Positions 9,020-16,795 of a stretch of DNA of 64,000 nucleotides are shown here, piece by piece. The DNA is taken from positions 1-64,000 of the forward strand of contig VXRN01000054.1 in the NCBI GenBank assembly GCA_009838465.1, in the 5' to 3' direction. Both the position numbers and the translations under genes were made by a program. This stretch comes from Dehalococcoidia bacterium (GTDB lineage: Bacteria; Chloroflexota; Dehalococcoidia; Lucifugimonadales; UBA1123). Positions within the stretch are counted from its first letter, which is position 1. The number at the start of each line of letters is the position of its first letter. Under the pieces are notes generated by a model. The model saw only the letters and a list, made by a program, of their open reading frames with translations. It made no database searches and was not told the DNA's origin.

Positions 9020-9985
9020 ATGATAATCAACCCACTATGTCTGGGCTATCTCGACCAAGCCGCTGAAACCGCAAGTGAGTCCGTGATAATGGGATCCGAC
9101 AGTCAGATAGTGGACGTTGCCACGAAACTGGCCGTGAAAGTATTCGGCTGGGCAAGTGAACCGGCGAGGAAGTTCGTCGACGGGAGAATTGAGGAATTCA
9201 ACCTCGTCGGCATGGTGAAAGCAGAGAATGTTGCCATGCTTCTTGATGCCGCCTATGACATACCTAAGGGGTGGATTGAAAGCACAGATCCGATCAAGCA
9301 AAGGGCAGGGTTACGTGTTCTTAGAGAAACGGTACGAGAACAGCGCAATATTGAAGATGTTGTTATGGAAGCAATCGCCGTTCTGTCTGAATCCTCGAGG
9401 CCCGAAGATATTGACGACGATTGGTGCGCGAACTTTCTCGGACATGCCCGCAAGGTTGCCGATCCTGGCGTGCGGATACTCTGGTCTAGGCTATTGGCGG
9501 GTGAAGCCGATAATCCAGGCAGTTTCAGCAAAAAAACTGTGAACATCTTGGCGGACATGGATAAATCGACTGCTGTTTCGTTCACAATGCTTTGCAAGTT
9601 CGTCTGCAGAGTGGACGGAATGCGAAAGCTGTTCCTCGTACCGAACTACCAACAACCCATATTTGGCTCGGGAGGACTAGACTTTTACACCTTAACCGCA
9701 TTGCAGGCACTTGGACTGATCGAAATAAGTGCTGTTGGCGGTTTCAGCCACGTAAGCAATAGCAGATACACGACTATTGAGTATTTCGGTTCATCGATGA
9801 TATTGGAATCCGCGGGGGAAGTTCCCGTAGGCCAAGTGAGCTTCACCCCCTTCGGTAGTCAGCTAGCTACTTTGGTTCAACCTCAAATCACGCCGGGTTT
9901 CTTCGATCATTTGGCAGTCTTTTACAAACAGCAGACAGACATCTCCAGCGTCAGCATATCCAAATCTAGTGGAGATGTTCACTAG
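9020..9985 (+). CDS. DUF2806-family protein, unknown function
   Basis: About 320 residues, or about 298 if ATG 9089 is used. The middle carries DDWCANFLGHARKVADPGVR and then ILWSRLLAGEADNPGSFSKKTV, which I recognise as the core of DUF2806: a helical region in which a tryptophan-bearing helix precedes LAGE-x-xxPGSFS. The N-terminus (VDVATKLAVKVFGWA) is an amphipathic helix. Members are scattered and often near mobile or defence genes; their role is unknown. Here it stands alone upstream of a HicBA module. No good ribosome site marks either start. Confidence 0.65.
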   Translation: MIINPLCLGYLDQAAETASESVIMGSDSQIVDVATKLAVKVFGWASEPARKFVDGRIEEFNLVGMVKAENVAMLLDAAYDIPKGWIESTDPIKQRAGLRVLRETVREQRNIEDVVMEAIAVLSESSRPEDIDDDWCANFLGHARKVADPGVRILWSRLLAGEADNPGSFSKKTVNILADMDKSTAVSFTMLCKFVCRVDGMRKLFLVPNYQQPIFGSGGLDFYTLTALQALGLIEISAVGGFSHVSNSRYTTIEYFGSSMILESAGEVPVGQVSFTPFGSQLATLVQPQITPGFFDHLAVFYKQQTDISSVSISKSSGDVH

Positions 9986-10021
9986 CCGCTCTGGACTGTT
10001 TCCTAACGCGGTAATCCCGCG

Positions 10022-10141
10022 CCCATTCAGCCCCTGGACCTCCCTGCTATTCTCTCCCCCGCCCGTCAACGCTTCCGACATCACCTGCCACCTCACTCCC
10101 TCCGTGTACGGAAGATTCATCAGCGATCCCTGTGTAGCCAT
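10022..10141 (-). pseudogene. Duplicated 3' fragment of the carbonic anhydrase gene
   Basis: The minus-strand frame reads YTEGVRWQVMSEALTGGGEN and then SREVQGLNGR, matching the C-terminus of the carbonic anhydrase at 10673-11299 but lacking about 45 bases inside (the segment for the LEVSAEQVERLAA helix). The two copies lie on either side of hicBA in the same orientation. Confidence 0.8.
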
Positions 10142-10154
10142 TGACTTTGATTGG

Positions 10155-10409
10155 TTACAACAGGCCCAACCGTTCCAAATCCTCTTGAGTCCAGCGTGTA
10201 CCGGACAGGATGCTACGCAATGTTCCTATAGGCAATGTGTCATTGGAACGATGATAATGTAAGACAGTGCGTCTGCCATCAGGGTGCCTGTACACTCGTG
10301 CGGAACCTCTGGTACGCCTGTATGTGAACCCATCCCGATGCAACGCTCTATCCAATTCTCGCACCGGTGTATTCCTGAGTCGTCGTACAAGTTCCGGCGA
10401 AAGGCTCAT
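10155..10409 (-). CDS. hicA: HicA-like mRNA interferase toxin
   Basis: 84 residues with the HicA dsRNA-binding-like fold: an N-terminal helix (VRELDRALHRDGF), a strand pair (RRTRGSARVYRHPDGRRTV), and GTLRSIL near the end. HicA cleaves mRNA in the cell. The His normally found in the GSH motif of the first strand is Ala here (GSARVYRH), so activity may be reduced or another His may serve. The gene overlaps the upstream hicB by 4 bases. It is flanked by two copies of the carbonic anhydrase 3' end. Confidence 0.8.
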   Translation of the reverse strand: MSLSPELVRRLRNTPVRELDRALHRDGFTYRRTRGSARVYRHPDGRRTVLHYHRSNDTLPIGTLRSILSGTRWTQEDLERLGLL

Positions 10410-10645
10410 GCCGGAACTGCCGAACTCTCTATAACCACGTCTTCAGCCCCAGGCGTAGCCTCCCCCGCTTCCACCATATCTTCAATGTAAGCTATCGTTG
10501 CGTCCTTCAGTGCCGCCAGTGCCTCTTCTCTGGTGTATCCCCAAGCCGCACAACCTGGTAGGTCTTCTATCCATGCACTCCAGCGACCATCGTCATCCTG
10601 TTCGAGTTCTGCCCTGTATTTGTTCACAACTTCGCTCCCTGACAC
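10406..10645 (-). CDS. hicB: HicB-family antitoxin
   Basis: 79 residues with the HicB partial RNase H-like fold: YRAELEQDDDGRWSAWIEDL, PGCAAWGYTREEALAALKDA, then IAYIEDMVEAGE. It should bind and block HicA. No C-terminal DNA-binding helix is visible, so autoregulation would need the complex or another factor. HicB comes first in the operon and its stop overlaps the hicA start (ATGA). The order hicB-hicA is the less common one. Confidence 0.85.
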   Translation of the reverse strand: MSGSEVVNKYRAELEQDDDGRWSAWIEDLPGCAAWGYTREEALAALKDATIAYIEDMVEAGEATPGAEDVVIESSAVPA

Positions 10646-10672
10646 ATTCCGACGGTCACAGTCTCACTTCTC

Positions 10673-11299
10673 TTATCGCATCCTGTATGAAATTATACTC
10701 CTCCCATTCAGCCCCTGTACCTCCCTACTATTCTCCCCACCACCCGTCAACGCCGCCAGCCGTTCCACCTGCTCCGCCGACACCTCCAGCACCTCCGACA
10801 TCACGTGCCACTTCACCCCCTCCGTGTACGGCGGAGTAGTCAGCGACCCCGTGTAGGCATAGTAGCCACGACCCGATGGCAGAAACTCCGACGCCGTAAG
10901 CCCGGATGCCGGAACATCCGCCTCTCCCAAGCCGGGCGCCGCCTCGATAACCGCCTCTATCGCAGCATTCGGCTCTCCATGCCGGTACAATATCCCCACC
11001 ACTGCTATCTCATCCCCTCGCCTGTGTACCAGGTGCGTCTCCAGCGCGAACCTCTGGCCCTCGACAGTGTGCTCACTCGGATTGTGCATGTGCGCCTCGA
11101 CGACCTGATAGGACTCACCCCCCAGTCGTATGCCGCCGCCAATCTCGTATATCACCTTCACGAACTCCCCCGTGTTCGTCAGGCACTCCGCGCTCCCGCC
11201 ATACTCGAACGACAGTTCCGGCACCCCGCCGGAGACATATCCGGTGATGTTGATAGGAGACTGCTGCTTACCGACCTGTTTATCTGCATGGCGCGGCAT
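10673..11299 (-). CDS. Alpha-class carbonic anhydrase, N-terminally shortened
   Basis: 208 residues that hydrate CO2. QQSPINI is the family signature. The zinc ligands are the two His of VVEAHMHNPSEHTVEG and the His of ETHLVHRR. LTTPPYTEGVKWHVM is the conserved threonine loop. Alpha-class enzymes normally have a signal peptide and an HWGY...W segment before QSPINI. Here the ATG at 11299 comes too late. The codons upstream of it still read HRGY...QGW in frame, but there is no start codon before the stop of the upstream gene. The ancestral start seems to have been lost, leaving a cytosolic or dead protein. Confidence 0.75.
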   Translation of the reverse strand: MPRHADKQVGKQQSPINITGYVSGGVPELSFEYGGSAECLTNTGEFVKVIYEIGGGIRLGGESYQVVEAHMHNPSEHTVEGQRFALETHLVHRRGDEIAVVGILYRHGEPNAAIEAVIEAAPGLGEADVPASGLTASEFLPSGRGYYAYTGSLTTPPYTEGVKWHVMSEVLEVSAEQVERLAALTGGGENSREVQGLNGRSIISYRMR

Positions 11300-11353
11300 A
11301 TTCCACCCCTGGCATTCTATCTGTACATATCCTCTATGTCCGCTGTCGGAAAT

Positions 11354-12259
11354 TCATGTCGAGTGGGAGCCGGACAGCCACTCGCTGAGCGCCCGGATGT
11401 GGCCGGGGCCCGTGCCGCAGCATCCTCCAATTATCCGCGCTCCCTGCTCGCTCCACCCCTTTGCGTATTCCAGGTACCGCTGTGGGTCCATTGGGCCTGC
11501 GTCGCGTGGGAAATGGGCGTAGGCGCCGAAGATTCCCACCCAATCCTTCCTGACTATCTCCAGGCCGGGCCCCGTGTCATCCACCGGCGTGTGCATTATG
11601 AATACCGATGCGACGTTCTTGTCCCTGATGGCGTCCATGGCGTCTTGAAGGGACTCGCCTCCATGCCTGTCCTGGATGCCCAGGTAAAGCCCATCTCCAT
11701 CCCGGACCAGGGAGAGCCCGACCCACACCGGGAGCCCCAACTCCGTTGCCGCTTCTATCACCGCCAGCGTATCCGAGATCCGGACCAGCATCTCGCCCAC
11801 CGCCACGTCCGGGTCGCCTTTGGCTAACTCTCCCAGTTGCTCCCGGTAGGTCTCAAGGGCTTTCTCATAGGGTACCGGAACTTCCGCGTGCGCTTTGGGC
11901 GCCATCGTGGATACGGAGGCCGCAATGACTACCGAGCCCTCTGTCCCGGAGTTTCTCCTCGCCTGTACGGCTGCTTCGATTCCCAGCCTGTTGGCCTCGG
12001 CCACCTTGTCCTCGATGTTGCCGTGTTCCAGCATGTCGCGCCCTGTGCCGAAGGTGTTCGTGATGATGACCTCGGCGCCCGCTTCTATGTACTCCTGGTG
12101 AATGTCCCTCACCACCTGGGGATGGGTGAGCATCGGGCCGCCCGACCAAGTGGTGGGACTTGCCAGCCCCCGCCTCTCGATCTCCGAGCCCATGCCTCCG
12201 TCCATCAAGATCGTCTCTCCGGCTGCCAGACGGCCCTGCAATTTCTCAAAGTTGTTCAT
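11354..12259 (-). CDS. Homocysteine S-methyltransferase family protein
   Basis: About 301 residues from ATG 12259, which follows GGAGAG. The barrel begins LAAGETILMDGGMGSEIER and ends with the zinc-thiolate motif IIGGCCGTGPGHI. The other zinc Cys expected upstream is not obvious. VIITNTFGTGRDML and VWVGLSLVRDGDGLYLG fit the family, which moves a methyl group onto homocysteine or degrades related thiols. This is not full MetH, because no cobalamin domain is present. The carbonic anhydrase frame follows directly after its stop in the same phase. The exact substrate is unknown. Confidence 0.8.
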   Translation of the reverse strand: MNNFEKLQGRLAAGETILMDGGMGSEIERRGLASPTTWSGGPMLTHPQVVRDIHQEYIEAGAEVIITNTFGTGRDMLEHGNIEDKVAEANRLGIEAAVQARRNSGTEGSVVIAASVSTMAPKAHAEVPVPYEKALETYREQLGELAKGDPDVAVGEMLVRISDTLAVIEAATELGLPVWVGLSLVRDGDGLYLGIQDRHGGESLQDAMDAIRDKNVASVFIMHTPVDDTGPGLEIVRKDWVGIFGAYAHFPRDAGPMDPQRYLEYAKGWSEQGARIIGGCCGTGPGHIRALSEWLSGSHST

Positions 12260-12325
12260 GTCTCTCTCCTGGTGCCGGTTGAGGCTGATGTTCTGCTTGT
12301 CCAACTGGGTGCGAGCGTCCAGGCG

Positions 12326-12622
12326 CTATACAATCTCTTCGTAGATCTCCGTCTCATGCGTGGACGCCAGCGCGGGGTAGATTCTTTCGAATATCTCAGT
12401 TATAGATCGCGTGGCGCGGACCTCGCTGCGCGAAGCGTCGTAGGCTGCTACGGAATCCCACCGCTGAACTGTGACCATCGTCCCGTGGGGGCCAAGTACC
12501 TTTCGGTAAACGCTCAGGGGAGGAAAGCCGGCCTCAACCGTAGCTTTCTGAAGTTCCCTCAGGTTTTGCTGGAGCCCTCCCCCGCCAGGTTTTGGTGTGT
12601 AGGTTCGTCGAACGATAATCAA
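12326..12622 (-). CDS. Small dimeric alpha/beta-barrel-like protein (NIPSNAP-like)
   Basis: 98 residues with a strand-helix-strand pattern: MIIVRRTYTPKPG, a helix QQNLRELQKATVEAG, LSVYRKVLGPHGTMVTVQRW, then a helix ending in ITEIFERIYPAL. This resembles NIPSNAP and related ferredoxin-like dimers with no firm catalytic motif. It lies 66 bases upstream of the homocysteine methyltransferase on the same strand and may be co-transcribed with it. The family assignment is tentative. Confidence 0.55.
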   Translation of the reverse strand: MIIVRRTYTPKPGGGGLQQNLRELQKATVEAGFPPLSVYRKVLGPHGTMVTVQRWDSVAAYDASRSEVRATRSITEIFERIYPALASTHETEIYEEIV

Positions 12623-13122
12623 GAGAGTCTCCTTCGTGGTTTGAGTCGGGGGAAGAGCAATGCGGTCAATCTCCAGCCGGGGCGGACGAGCCCTCCTCCT
12701 ATCCGGGACCGGTCAAGAGCGATAGTTCAGTTGTACCATCGTTCTAGATCACTGGCAATAGGATCGTTTCCTGGACATGACAATTCGCAGTCGTACCCTC
12801 AATGTTCAGAAGTGCGAACAAAAGCCCCGCCGGTCCAGGAACGCCAGCTCCCACGGACGGACGGGGCAGTTGTATTCAGAGGGAGGCCGAGAGGGCAGGG
12901 CCAGTGAAACAGGGAACCGCTCCTACCAGCCTATCAAGCTTACTTTCCAGATTCTCGAGGTCATAAATCAGAACAACATCAGGTGTATGGAGGGGATTGA
13001 CGAGGATGAGATTCACGTTTCCGCATCCGTCGGCTCCAGGATAGTCGCCGACCACACCACCATGCAGAATTCCGAGTAATCTAGCCAATGTCTTTTCATT
13101 ATTGGGCGCCACTAGAGTAGTC
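12623..13122. other. Intergenic stretch without a clear gene
   Basis: Minus-strand reading from about 13090 to 12876 contains a hydrophobic stretch (VNLILVNPLHTPDVVLIYDL) but no start signal or recognised family. The frame only opens because it runs out of the dispersed repeat. It could be a gene remnant. Confidence 0.4.
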
Positions 13123-13183
13123 CGTTCGTGGTGAGCTTGTCGAACCATGAACGGACGGCCCTTCGATAGGCTCAGGGCGAACG
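13123..13183. repeat. 61-bp dispersed repeat, copy 2
   Basis: This copy is in the opposite orientation to copy 1 at 2171-2231 and differs at about 3 positions. It lies downstream of a minus-strand methyltransferase, again in an intergenic stretch. Translation of such repeats produces spurious HERTT-type peptides. Confidence 0.8.
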
Positions 13184-13235
13184 AGAGATCGAAGACGAGG
13201 CGAAAACGAAAGACCCTGGAAGTCTATCCGCGAGC

Positions 13236-14057
13236 TTACGGCCTTCCGGCTATGGCCTCGCCAAAAGCCAGCCCGCAAAAGGCTCCGGGGTGGTCTTTCC
13301 ACCTGTCGTAGGCGTTGAGTATGGCGTCGCACAACTCTTGGGTCGCGGCGCCGTACTTGATCGCCGCGTCCGTGATCTCCGGCGACAGAAACCACTTGTT
13401 GGCGAATGTGTGTATGAAAGCGATGTCCTCGGGGGTGTTGTAGATGTCGAATGTCACGTCCATACGCACGTTCGTGAACCCCGCTTCGACGATGCGGTTC
13501 TTCAGCTCCTTGCCCATCTGGGGATGGCCGTCGTCAGCCGCGAGAAGATCCTCGAACATGTCCCATGCTTTTCTGATGACCCCGAAGTCGGGATGGGTGA
13601 AGCTCGACTCGCATATCATCTCCCGGCAGCCAATGATTCCGCCGGACTTCAGGACACGCTTGGCCTCGGCCAGCACGGCCGCGGTGTTCGGTATGTGCAT
13701 GAGGACGTTATGGCAGTGAACAACGTCGAAGAAGCTGTCTTCGAAGGGGAGGTCCACTATGTCGCCGACGTGGAATATCGCGTTGTCCTGTCCGTTCGCC
13801 TTGGCGACGGACTTTGCAAGTTCGATCTGCGACTCCTCCATGTCAACGCCGTGCAGATGGCCCGGCGCTACGGCCTTGGCCAGCCCGACCGATATGTTGC
13901 CGGGCCCGCAGCCGATGTCGAGAACGCGAAGGCCCGGCCTCAGATATGGCAGTAGGTAAGCTGCGCTGGCTTCAGCGGTATATCGTCTGAGAGACTCGAT
14001 CATCTCCTCGCTGAATCCCATAGTATAATCAGAGGTCGCTGGTGTCTGTTGCGTCAT
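13236..14057 (-). CDS. Class I SAM-dependent methyltransferase (UbiE/MenG-like)
   Basis: 273 residues. Motif I is VLDIGCGPGNISVGLA (near residues 45-60), followed by the acidic HGVDMEESQ strand and HVGDIVDLPFEDSFFDVVHC. LAEAKRVLKSGGIIGCRE is the usual post-motif III. The C-terminal third is a helical cap (FIHTFANKWFLSPEITD) that likely holds the acceptor. The substrate is unknown. It is divergent from the sensor gene at 14276, with an AT-rich stretch of about 220 bases between them. Confidence 0.8.
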   Translation of the reverse strand: MTQQTPATSDYTMGFSEEMIESLRRYTAEASAAYLLPYLRPGLRVLDIGCGPGNISVGLAKAVAPGHLHGVDMEESQIELAKSVAKANGQDNAIFHVGDIVDLPFEDSFFDVVHCHNVLMHIPNTAAVLAEAKRVLKSGGIIGCREMICESSFTHPDFGVIRKAWDMFEDLLAADDGHPQMGKELKNRIVEAGFTNVRMDVTFDIYNTPEDIAFIHTFANKWFLSPEITDAAIKYGAATQELCDAILNAYDRWKDHPGAFCGLAFGEAIAGRP

Positions 14058-14275
14058 TCTTCATTCCTGCAATCGTCTTAGAGACAGAACGACCCTATCA
14101 TTTCACATAAACTTTGTGAGATAATTATGAGATATTTACTCAATATCTGTTAATTCTTGTTAGTCATCATTAGAAACGGCATAGACGGACAGGTTGTCTT
14201 GAATCCAGAATCGCATGAATCCTGCGCTTTGACGTGCAGGAGCGCCAGGGTTGGACGCCGGCTTCAAGGTGAGGA

Positions 14276-16666
14276 ATGAGTCGAGAAGACGAACTGATAC
14301 GAGAGAACGAGGCGCTGCGGCACAGACTGTCGCGGCTCACCGAGGCTAGCCTGCGAATGAATGAAAGCCTCGACTTCGACGTCGTGCTTCAAGGGGTTCT
14401 GGACTCCGCCCGCTCGTTGACGGGAGCCCGCTACGGAGTGATGACACTCCATGACGATGGAGGGCAGGTGCAGGACTTCCTGTCGTCCGGGATGACCTCC
14501 GAAGAAGCCGGGGCACTGTGGGATATGTCTGGACACGTGCGTCTCTACGAGTACCTCGGCAGCATCTCCCAACCTCTAAGGCTTCATGACCTTTTGGGCC
14601 ACATAAGATCCGCCGGCCTTCCGGAATTCCCCCCACCCCTGGCGGCGGGCCCGGTCATATCGTTCCTGGCATCGCCGATGCTCCACCGGGGCGAGCGGGT
14701 AGGCAACATCTACCTGGCTGAGAAGGAACACGGCGAAGAGTTCACGCAGGAAGACGAGGAGACACTGGTCATGTTCGCCTCCCAGGCGACGATGGTCGTC
14801 TCCTACGCCCGCAGGTACAGAGACGAACGGCAGTCCAGGACCGACCTGGAGACCCTGATAGATACCTCGCCGGTGGGCGTGGTGGTCTTCGACGCGAGAA
14901 CGGGCGCACTGATGTCGTTCAACAGGGAGGTTAGGAGGATCTTCGAGTATCTGTGGGAGGCGGACCAGCCGCTAGGGGAACTGATGAAAGTGTTGACCAT
15001 CCGGCGCGGAGATGGGCAGGAGATATCACTCCAGGAATTCCCTCTGACCCAGTTGCTGAACGATGCGGAAACGGTACGCGCCGAGGAGATAGTCGTACAG
15101 ATGCCCGACGGCCGGAGCGTTTCCGCCCTGATGAACGCAACGCCCATCCGCTCGGAGGCGGGAGAGGTCTCCTCGCTTGTCGTGACACTACAGGATATGA
15201 CGCCCCTGGAAGACCTGGAGCGGCTGCGCGCCGAGTTTCTGGCCACGGTGAGCCACGAATTGCGTACCCCTCTCACCTCCATCAAGGGGTCCGTCACAAC
15301 CCTTCTGGATACCTCTACCGCTCTGAATCCCACCGAGACACTTCAGTTCCACCGGATCATCAACTCGCAGACCGACAGGATGCGTGAGTTGATAAGCGAC
15401 CTTCTTGATGTGGCCCGCATAGATACCGGCACGCTGTCGGTCTCTCCGGAACCCACGGACGTAGCGGTGCTGGTAGCAGAGGTGCAGAACGCATTCCTGA
15501 GTGTAAGGCTTGGCAGGAAGCTCCAGGTGGACCTCTCGCCGGACCTGCCCTGGGTCTTGGCTGACAGACTTCGCATCTTGCAGGTGCTCAACAACCTGCT
15601 CTCGAACGCGGACAGGCACTCGGATGAGACTTCTACAATCCGCGTGACCGCCGCGCGGGAGGGTCCACACGTCGCTATTTCGGTGACCGACGAGGGCAGA
15701 GGCGTGTCGGTGGAGCGCCTTCCCCACCTTTTCAGGAAGTTCACCCGAATCGAGGGCGACGCCCGTAGAAACGATGTCGAAGGGACGGGGCTTGGCCTGT
15801 CAATCTGCAAGGGGATTGTAGAGGCTCACGGTGGACGCATCTGGGCTGAAAGCGACGGCCCCGGCATGGGAGCGCGTTTCACCTTCACGATTCCGGTTTC
15901 CGAGGAGTCGCAAACCGTTGCCACTGTCAGTCCCGCTTCGCTTCCTGTTCGGTCCTCTCTTGAGGCAGGGGATGCGCGGATGCGCGTACTCGTGGTAGAG
16001 GATGATCCGCAGGCGCTCAGGTACGTACGCGACGTACTCTCAAGAGCAGGCTATGTCCCCGTGGCGACCGAGAATCCGGAGGAGGCGCTTCGCCTGGCAC
16101 AAAGTGAAAAACTCCGCCTGGCGCTGTTGGACCTGGTACTGCCGGGGATTGACGGGATAGACCTGATGAAGAAGATTCGGGCTGTGGCCGACGTCCCTGT
16201 CATCTTTCTGTCCGCATACGGCCGGGATGAAATCGTCACCAGGGCTCTGGACTCAGGAGCCGTGGATTATGTTGTCAAGCCATTCTCACCAACGGAGTTG
16301 GTGGCGAGGATCAGGGTAGCCCTGCGCAACCAGACGGCTTCCAGGTCATCAGAACCCTTTGTGCTGGGGGAACTGGTCATAGACTATGGCAGGCGAAGCG
16401 TGACCCTCGGAGGCAGCCTGGTCCGGCTGACGGCAATCGAGTACAGGATGCTCGTCGAGCTCTCGGCAAACGCCGGGCGAGTGTCAACATACGACCACCT
16501 TCTGCAACGGGTCTGGGGTGAGAGTAGCTCCAGCGATCTACGGCCCATGCGGACAGCTTTAAGCAGCATCCGACGCAAGCTGAGAGATGACGCGGACAAT
16601 CCGACCTACATCTTCACCGAGCCCCGCATCGGCTACCGCATGGCCAGGAGCGAGACGTCCGAGTAA
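14276..16666 (+). CDS. Single-polypeptide two-component system: GAF-PAS histidine kinase fused to OmpR-type response regulator
   Basis: 796 residues, no membrane segment. A coiled N-terminus leads into GAF (about 25-180) and PAS (about 195-310). HisKA follows with TVSHELRTPLTSIKG (phospho-accepting His327), then HATPase with N and G boxes (LNNLLSNADRHSDE, DEGRGVS, GTGLGLSICKGIVEAHGG). A receiver domain starts near 569 with Asp619 as phospho-acceptor (LALLDLVLPGIDG). A winged-helix DNA-binding domain closes the protein (ALSSIRRKLRDD, IGYRMA). It should sense a cytosolic signal and bind DNA itself. The ATG follows AAGGTGAGG. Target genes are unknown. Confidence 0.9.
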   Translation: MSREDELIRENEALRHRLSRLTEASLRMNESLDFDVVLQGVLDSARSLTGARYGVMTLHDDGGQVQDFLSSGMTSEEAGALWDMSGHVRLYEYLGSISQPLRLHDLLGHIRSAGLPEFPPPLAAGPVISFLASPMLHRGERVGNIYLAEKEHGEEFTQEDEETLVMFASQATMVVSYARRYRDERQSRTDLETLIDTSPVGVVVFDARTGALMSFNREVRRIFEYLWEADQPLGELMKVLTIRRGDGQEISLQEFPLTQLLNDAETVRAEEIVVQMPDGRSVSALMNATPIRSEAGEVSSLVVTLQDMTPLEDLERLRAEFLATVSHELRTPLTSIKGSVTTLLDTSTALNPTETLQFHRIINSQTDRMRELISDLLDVARIDTGTLSVSPEPTDVAVLVAEVQNAFLSVRLGRKLQVDLSPDLPWVLADRLRILQVLNNLLSNADRHSDETSTIRVTAAREGPHVAISVTDEGRGVSVERLPHLFRKFTRIEGDARRNDVEGTGLGLSICKGIVEAHGGRIWAESDGPGMGARFTFTIPVSEESQTVATVSPASLPVRSSLEAGDARMRVLVVEDDPQALRYVRDVLSRAGYVPVATENPEEALRLAQSEKLRLALLDLVLPGIDGIDLMKKIRAVADVPVIFLSAYGRDEIVTRALDSGAVDYVVKPFSPTELVARIRVALRNQTASRSSEPFVLGELVIDYGRRSVTLGGSLVRLTAIEYRMLVELSANAGRVSTYDHLLQRVWGESSSSDLRPMRTALSSIRRKLRDDADNPTYIFTEPRIGYRMARSETSE

Positions 16667-16795
16667 CGAGAGTAGGGTCTTGTATCTCACAAGCGATATC
16701 GAACTCACCCTCTACCATGCAGGCTCCGAGGAATACTTGAACTATTTTTTGAGTTCGCTAAAGTACATGGAAGCCTGCGAAAGGGGGTCGAGAAG

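Noticed and set aside
11837-12907. Plus-strand frame of 356 codons across the homocysteine methyltransferase
   Set aside because: The minus-strand gene is clearly real; the plus-strand frame has no start signal or family.
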